Positions 60,421 to 64,000 of a DNA stretch of 64,000 bases are shown here, one piece after another. The stretch covers positions 93,871-157,870 of the forward strand of contig JAHLMT010000002.1 in assembly GCA_018920185.1 (NCBI GenBank), read 5' to 3'. A model generated the notes under the pieces. That model searched no databases. It saw nothing but the letters and a program-made list of their open reading frames with translations, and had not been told where the DNA came from. The DNA is from Candidatus Aenigmatarchaeota archaeon (lineage in GTDB: Archaea; Aenigmatarchaeota; Aenigmatarchaeia; CG10238-14; SCSR01). The position numbers and the translations under genes were made by a program. Within the stretch, counting starts at the first letter, position 1, and each line of letters opens with the position of its first letter.

Positions 60421-61335
60421 TCAACTAAAAGTTAGAATCTTTTCAATTATCTTTGGACGATGGCGTGCAATTACAAGGAAGAGTGCACCTACACCAATGA
60501 ACATTCCACCAACCAGCTGAAGACCTGTGGGAAAATTATCCAAAAATACCATCGAGTAAATGAAAATCACAAACGGGTCTAATGCTCTAATAATTGCAAC
60601 CTTGGACAACTCGGCCACCTCCAAAGCTTTGAAGAAGAATACAAATCCTGCTACAGCTGAAAGATTAGCGCCGATAAAAACTAAAAGCATGATACTCGGA
60701 GGTGGTATAACTAAATTCATCCTTGATATAACGTAAATAGATACTACCAAAAAGGTGAATACTAACCTCAACGCATTAAATACAACAGGTTCTATATGTT
60801 TAACGTAATTCTTCATGAAAAGTTGTTCTAAAGATACTACAAATGAAATGAATAATGCAAGAAACACCCCGGTTATTATATGTTCCCCACCTTTGAATGT
60901 AATCAAAAATGCACCTAAAATCATTATAACAGCTCCCAAAATTTCGCCTTTGTTAAACTTTTCTTTGAGATAAACTACTCCAAGTGCGACTGTGAATATA
61001 GTAGAAAATCTCATCAAAAATCCTAAAGTAGACGATCCCACTAGTTTCAATGCCAAAAGCCAAAAAATCGATAGGACACCACCCACAAATCCGAGAACTG
61101 CAATTGGTTTCCAATGGTTTCTGAGCAAGAATCTTGTTCTTTCCAATTTTTTAGTTATCACAAGCAAGATAAAAGCACCTATAACACCGAATCCAAAGAA
61201 GTAGAACATCAAAGTTGTAATGTTGACACTTTGTAATGCGACATAGTTTATAATAAATGAGGAAGATACTAACAACGAAGATAAAACTGCAAATATGTAT
61301 CCTTTCATTTGACCGTCCATAAAAATTCCTGACAT
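60421..61335 (-). CDS. DMT/EamA-family transporter
   Basis: A 304-residue membrane protein with about ten helices in two EamA halves. The second-half motif ALDPFVIFIYSMVFLDNFPTGLQLVGGMFIGVGALFL and the first-half end STIFTVALGVVYLKEKFNKGEILGAVIMILGAFLI are standard for drug/metabolite transporters. The solute is unknown; a sugar phosphate or nucleotide sugar is possible given the isomerase upstream. The start may be codon 10 (MKGYIFAV) rather than codon 1, since the first nine residues look untranslated. Confidence 0.88.
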   Translation of the reverse strand: MSGIFMDGQMKGYIFAVLSSLLVSSSFIINYVALQSVNITTLMFYFFGFGVIGAFILLVITKKLERTRFLLRNHWKPIAVLGFVGGVLSIFWLLALKLVGSSTLGFLMRFSTIFTVALGVVYLKEKFNKGEILGAVIMILGAFLITFKGGEHIITGVFLALFISFVVSLEQLFMKNYVKHIEPVVFNALRLVFTFLVVSIYVISRMNLVIPPPSIMLLVFIGANLSAVAGFVFFFKALEVAELSKVAIIRALDPFVIFIYSMVFLDNFPTGLQLVGGMFIGVGALFLVIARHRPKIIEKILTFS

Positions 61336-61362
61336 TAGAATTTGCCGTTCTATAAGATAAAC

Positions 61363-62364
61363 TCATCGGATATGCTCTATTTCTTTTTCCATCTTTTCTA
61401 CAGTATTTAAACTCTTTAACTCCTGCTTAATTCTATCAATAGTTTTTGTCCGCCTCCAGTCAATTCCCTTTAGTTCTGCAAGCTTAAAACTTAGATAGGC
61501 ACCTTGATAAACTAGAGACATCACTTTTGATAGCTTTGATTTTCCATAAGTCCAAATTTCATTAATATTTCTGACCTTGTCACGGATAATATTCTTAGTT
61601 ATTTCTATTCTTTTCGAAATTTCTATTCTTTCATCAACATCTCTCAAGAAAATAACTGATATATTTGGATAGCTGAAAATCTCATATCCGACTATTTCAT
61701 TATGATTTAATTCTGGTAGTTCCTCAACTTTAGCAATTAATTTGCTGTTTTCGTTTAACTCATTCTTAATTCTTCTCAACACCCCAGAAAATTCGGTTGA
61801 ACCATAAATAAAAATTAGAGAATCCTTTATATCATTTGCTATCTTGTCGATTCTCTTCAAATCAATTTTCTCCATCAAATTTAAAAACTCATTTTTGCCG
61901 CTAGAATAATCTTTGAGATTTAATTTTTCCAAGATTGAGAGCGCACTAAAGAATAAATAAGGCAAGGCTTCCCTCGGTTCATATCCACTTGGTAGCTGAA
62001 CAAAAGGTATATCCAACTTCTTGGACCATTCCAATAACTTACCACCAGAACTAATTGAAAATATTGCACATTTTCTTTTAACAGCTTCGACAAATTGATA
62101 CAAAGTTTCTTCTGTATTTCCTGAATAGCTTATACAAACAACTAAACTATTTGAATTGGCCAGTGACGGTAGGGTATATCCCTTTGAAACTTCTATAGGT
62201 ATATCCAAATCAGCTACATCCTTCACCAAATTACCAGCTATACCCGAACCACCCATACCAGCAAAGATAATTCTCTCAGGATTTGAGAAGTTTAGCTTAA
62301 TGGTATTGGCCAGTTGGATGGCTTCATCACATATTTTCCTATAATTTTGGATGGTATTACTCAT
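61363..62364 (-). CDS. Bifunctional phosphoglucose/phosphomannose isomerase
   Basis: A 333-residue enzyme with two SIS domains of the archaeal PGI/PMI family, which interconverts fructose 6-phosphate with glucose 6-phosphate and mannose 6-phosphate. RIIFAGMGGSGIAGNLV and VVCISYSGNTEETL are the first SIS domain signatures, and VEELPELNHNEIVGYE holds the conserved catalytic-region Glu/His. I start it at the ATG at 62364; the 17 extra track residues (MGSLTTTQGHPV) come from a G+C-rich leader. It probably feeds glycan precursors for the surface proteins. Confidence 0.92.
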   Translation of the reverse strand: MSNTIQNYRKICDEAIQLANTIKLNFSNPERIIFAGMGGSGIAGNLVKDVADLDIPIEVSKGYTLPSLANSNSLVVCISYSGNTEETLYQFVEAVKRKCAIFSISSGGKLLEWSKKLDIPFVQLPSGYEPREALPYLFFSALSILEKLNLKDYSSGKNEFLNLMEKIDLKRIDKIANDIKDSLIFIYGSTEFSGVLRRIKNELNENSKLIAKVEELPELNHNEIVGYEIFSYPNISVIFLRDVDERIEISKRIEITKNIIRDKVRNINEIWTYGKSKLSKVMSLVYQGAYLSFKLAELKGIDWRRTKTIDRIKQELKSLNTVEKMEKEIEHIR

Positions 62365-62847
62365 ACAAATGGCCCTTGAGACAGGATGACCCTGGGTTGT
62401 GGTGAGAGAGCCCAATTATGAAAATTATTAAAAAAATTAATAAAATTTTAATTTTTTTCATACCTAATCAAATTTAATTTTACCATTTTTTCATAATTTT
62501 AAAAAATAATTCCGGCCAAAGCAGTGGCGACCAGTTAAAAAGATTGATTCTCAAATCTCCACCGCTTCATCATAAAAATCTCTCTAGCAATTCTAAAACA
62601 AATTTTCATTTCTCGCCTCTATTTTCTCAAATTGATTAAGTCCATTCAATATACTTTCGGAAAAGTTTGAGACAGCAATCGAATTGGTTACAATCGTTAA
62701 AAGAAAGCTTTTAACAATCTGACAATAATTTTTCGTATTCTTTTTGTTATAAATTTTTCTAAAAATCAACTGGGAAAATTTAATAATTCTATGTCTTTCG
62801 TAATCTAGCTGCACAAAATAAATTTGATTTGAATGATTTTTTAGCCC
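62365..62847. other. A+T-rich gap with a G+C-rich leader
   Basis: The first ~50 bp, GGCCCTTGAGACAGG through GAGAGAGCCC, is much richer in G+C than the rest and may form a hairpin (TGGG/CCCA) in the leader of the isomerase message. The remainder is very A+T-rich. A 73-residue minus-strand ORF (62593-62814) has composition of unclear coding value and no ribosome site; I do not call it. Confidence 0.35.
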
Positions 62848-63276
62848 CTACTTTATTTGCTTTAGTGGATTTATAAAAACAGCATAGATTGCTTTGCCCG
62901 GCAGTCTTCTTCTAAACCCTGCTTTTGCTTGGCTAATATTTTTATTTTTTGGAAAATTAATCCAGGGATCCATCCAAAAATTTTTATGTCTTATTAAATA
63001 ATGGCCATATGGATATTTCTTTGAGCGTCCAATAAAAACAATTGTGCCTTCCTTATAAATATTTTTTCGCCATTTCGATGTTAAATAGTGATATTCGCAG
63101 TTATATCCAAGCTTTCTTAATAGTTGACAAAGCTCACGCAGATAAAATCCAACTTTTTTAGCTTTATTTTTGCCTAAGAGGTTTACTATTTCTTCATAGC
63201 CTCGATTTGTCAAAAAGGCTATACAGGCTGCTCCACAGCCAAAAGGATCTTTTTGAACAGTGGGGCTTTGTTTCAC
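62848..63276 (-). CDS. C39-like peptidase domain protein
   Basis: A 142-residue protein that is nearly one peptidase C39-like domain. The catalytic-type Cys is in KDPFGCGAACIAFLTNRGYEEI, and the His/Asp pair appears in YPYGHYLIRHKNFWMDPWINF. In bacteria C39 domains cleave double-glycine leaders of exported peptides and are fused to transporters; here the domain stands alone with no membrane part. The body is Lys-rich. The track start at 63276 reads MKQSPTVQKDPFG, suitable for the family. Confidence 0.75.
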   Translation of the reverse strand: MKQSPTVQKDPFGCGAACIAFLTNRGYEEIVNLLGKNKAKKVGFYLRELCQLLRKLGYNCEYHYLTSKWRKNIYKEGTIVFIGRSKKYPYGHYLIRHKNFWMDPWINFPKNKNISQAKAGFRRRLPGKAIYAVFINPLKQIK

Positions 63277-63366
63277 TCACTCCTACTCCTATTACATAAT
63301 TATAACTCTCAAACGAAATCTTTATTTAACAATTTCTTCGTATGCATCATATGAATGTGCATTGCC

Positions 63367-63684
63367 ATGAGTCGATACACTCGCAAACGGCTGGTCTCCG
63401 CCCTGGGACCTTACGCTTCGTCTGAGGAAATCAAGCGAATGGTTAACAGTAGACCTCCAGCGGAACTGGTATGGGAAATATTGGAAATCCAGGACCGTCT
63501 ATCCAAGGCCATTTGTGAAGAGGTCGAAGAAAGCAGCAAAACTTTTATCAACTTGCCACTGATAGCCGACCATAATCGATACATACTCCCTTTGATACGG
63601 GCATTGTACTTCATTTCGCATCCTTACGACCCGAAACAAGGGTTCATGCGGTTTCTACGATACTTGGAATCCTATAAACTTTAG
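63367..63684 (+). CDS. Hypothetical protein of higher G+C
   Basis: A 105-residue soluble protein (starts MSRYTRKRLVSALGPYAS, ends RYLESYKL) with no recognised family. It is helical and charged. Codons here use far more G and C than in the rest of the window, close to half G+C by eye, which points to recent transfer or a viral or plasmid source. I take the ATG at 63367; the track start at 63355 (MCIAMSRY) is possible. A TATA-like TCTTTATTTAAC lies about 30 nt upstream of the first ATG. Confidence 0.6.
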   Translation: MSRYTRKRLVSALGPYASSEEIKRMVNSRPPAELVWEILEIQDRLSKAICEEVEESSKTFINLPLIADHNRYILPLIRALYFISHPYDPKQGFMRFLRYLESYKL

Positions 63685-63792
63685 TGTCGCAGCTCTCTTT
63701 TCTGACTTCGGTGGCTGTGACAGCGCTGACTTTGCCTTAGGGAAATATTTCCTCATTAGCATCCCTCGAAGCACCGTTCGAGTTCCAGGCAA

Positions 63793-63942
63793 CTAGTAAC
63801 CATCAAGTACTGTGAGGGCACAAACCTCTCGCATAGCACGCGTCCTAAGCTCATTCCTATACCCGACAATTTCAGACAATTTGTGATCGTCTGTTAATGT
63901 CTGCCAAATGGACTGCAAATATTCAGCGGCGACCGTGGACAT
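63793..63942 (-). CDS. 49-aa hypothetical protein
   Basis: Not in the ORF track. A 49-residue ORF (starts MSTVAAEYLQ, ends ALTVLDGY) with good coding composition and the same higher G+C as the 63367 gene. A TATA-like CTTATAAG lies about 38 nt before the ATG. It converges on the 63367 gene. Confidence 0.5.
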   Translation of the reverse strand: MSTVAAEYLQSIWQTLTDDHKLSEIVGYRNELRTRAMREVCALTVLDGY

Positions 63943-64000
63943 ATAAGTTGGTCTACAAAAGATAAGTTCTTATAAGTTAATCTAAATATTAGTGAGAATT

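Noticed and set aside
62593-62814. 73-residue minus-strand ORF
   Set aside because: Lies in very A+T-rich sequence with no ribosome site or recognisable pattern; not enough to call a gene.
1-64000. CRISPR array, insertion sequence or rRNA
   Set aside because: No regularly spaced repeats, transposase ORF or rRNA-like stretch was seen on either strand by eye; a computed search could still find degenerate elements.

Overview
The window is A+T-rich DNA from an archaeon. The archaeal signs are a TIP49/RuvB-like helicase, an ADP-forming acyl-CoA synthetase with separate alpha and beta genes, an M42 aminopeptidase, a COG2403-type GTPase, a DUF357 protein, an Lhr-type helicase, a KaiC-like ATPase, a PGF-pre-PGF surface protein, class III (pilin-type) signal peptides, and TATA boxes about 25 to 30 nt before many starts, often with no leader. 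Small genes, many tiny ORFs and a fermentative gene set suggest a DPANN-type lineage (Aenigmarchaeota-like is a guess). No rRNA, tRNA or CRISPR array was found by eye.

Layout. 1-4.6 kb: TIP49 fragment, thioredoxin, acyl-CoA synthetase alpha and beta, and glutamate dehydrogenase, a set fitting amino-acid fermentation. 4.7-7.3 kb: small island of unrecognised genes. 7.4-15 kb: Ste24-type protease, a thioredoxin reductase/thioredoxin/zinc-ribbon operon beside an HxlR regulator and a CDGSH protein, MgtC, a class III aminotransferase, M42 peptidase and MarC. 15.1-18.2 kb: overlapping operon of COG2403 GTPase, carbamate kinase and ornithine carbamoyltransferase, suited to making ATP from citrulline. 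18.2-25 kb: pilin-like LamG protein, aldehyde dehydrogenase, methyltransferase, acylphosphatase, an anchored glycosidase-like protein and small membrane proteins.

25.3-40.7 kb is the most distinctive part: a long run of extracytoplasmic thiol-redox and metal-handling genes. It holds a VKOR-thioredoxin fusion, a CcdA-like carrier, DoxX, a zinc-finger/TM/thioredoxin protein, a flavin reductase, Met/His-rich and CCxHH membrane proteins with Cys-rich microproteins, a membrane-bound winged-helix regulator with a repeated 14-bp palindrome, a CopA-type ATPase, a tandem thioredoxin-fold protein and a DsbA-like protein. One C2H2 zinc-finger module of 84 bp is reused on two unrelated exported domains.

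40.8-54.5 kb: Nudix hydrolase, thymidylate kinase-like protein, lipoprotein, a decayed MNT/HEPN pair, Lhr helicase, HAD hydrolase, three large surface proteins and a KaiC-like ATPase. 54.5-62.4 kb: ScpB, ScpA and an unusually short SMC. ScpA and ScpB are separated by a TraB-like gene and a 127-bp fragment that duplicates part of the gene at 5.9 kb. Then come DUF357, a DMT transporter and phosphoglucose/phosphomannose isomerase. 62.4-64 kb: accessory end with a C39-like protein and genes of visibly higher G+C, perhaps transferred.
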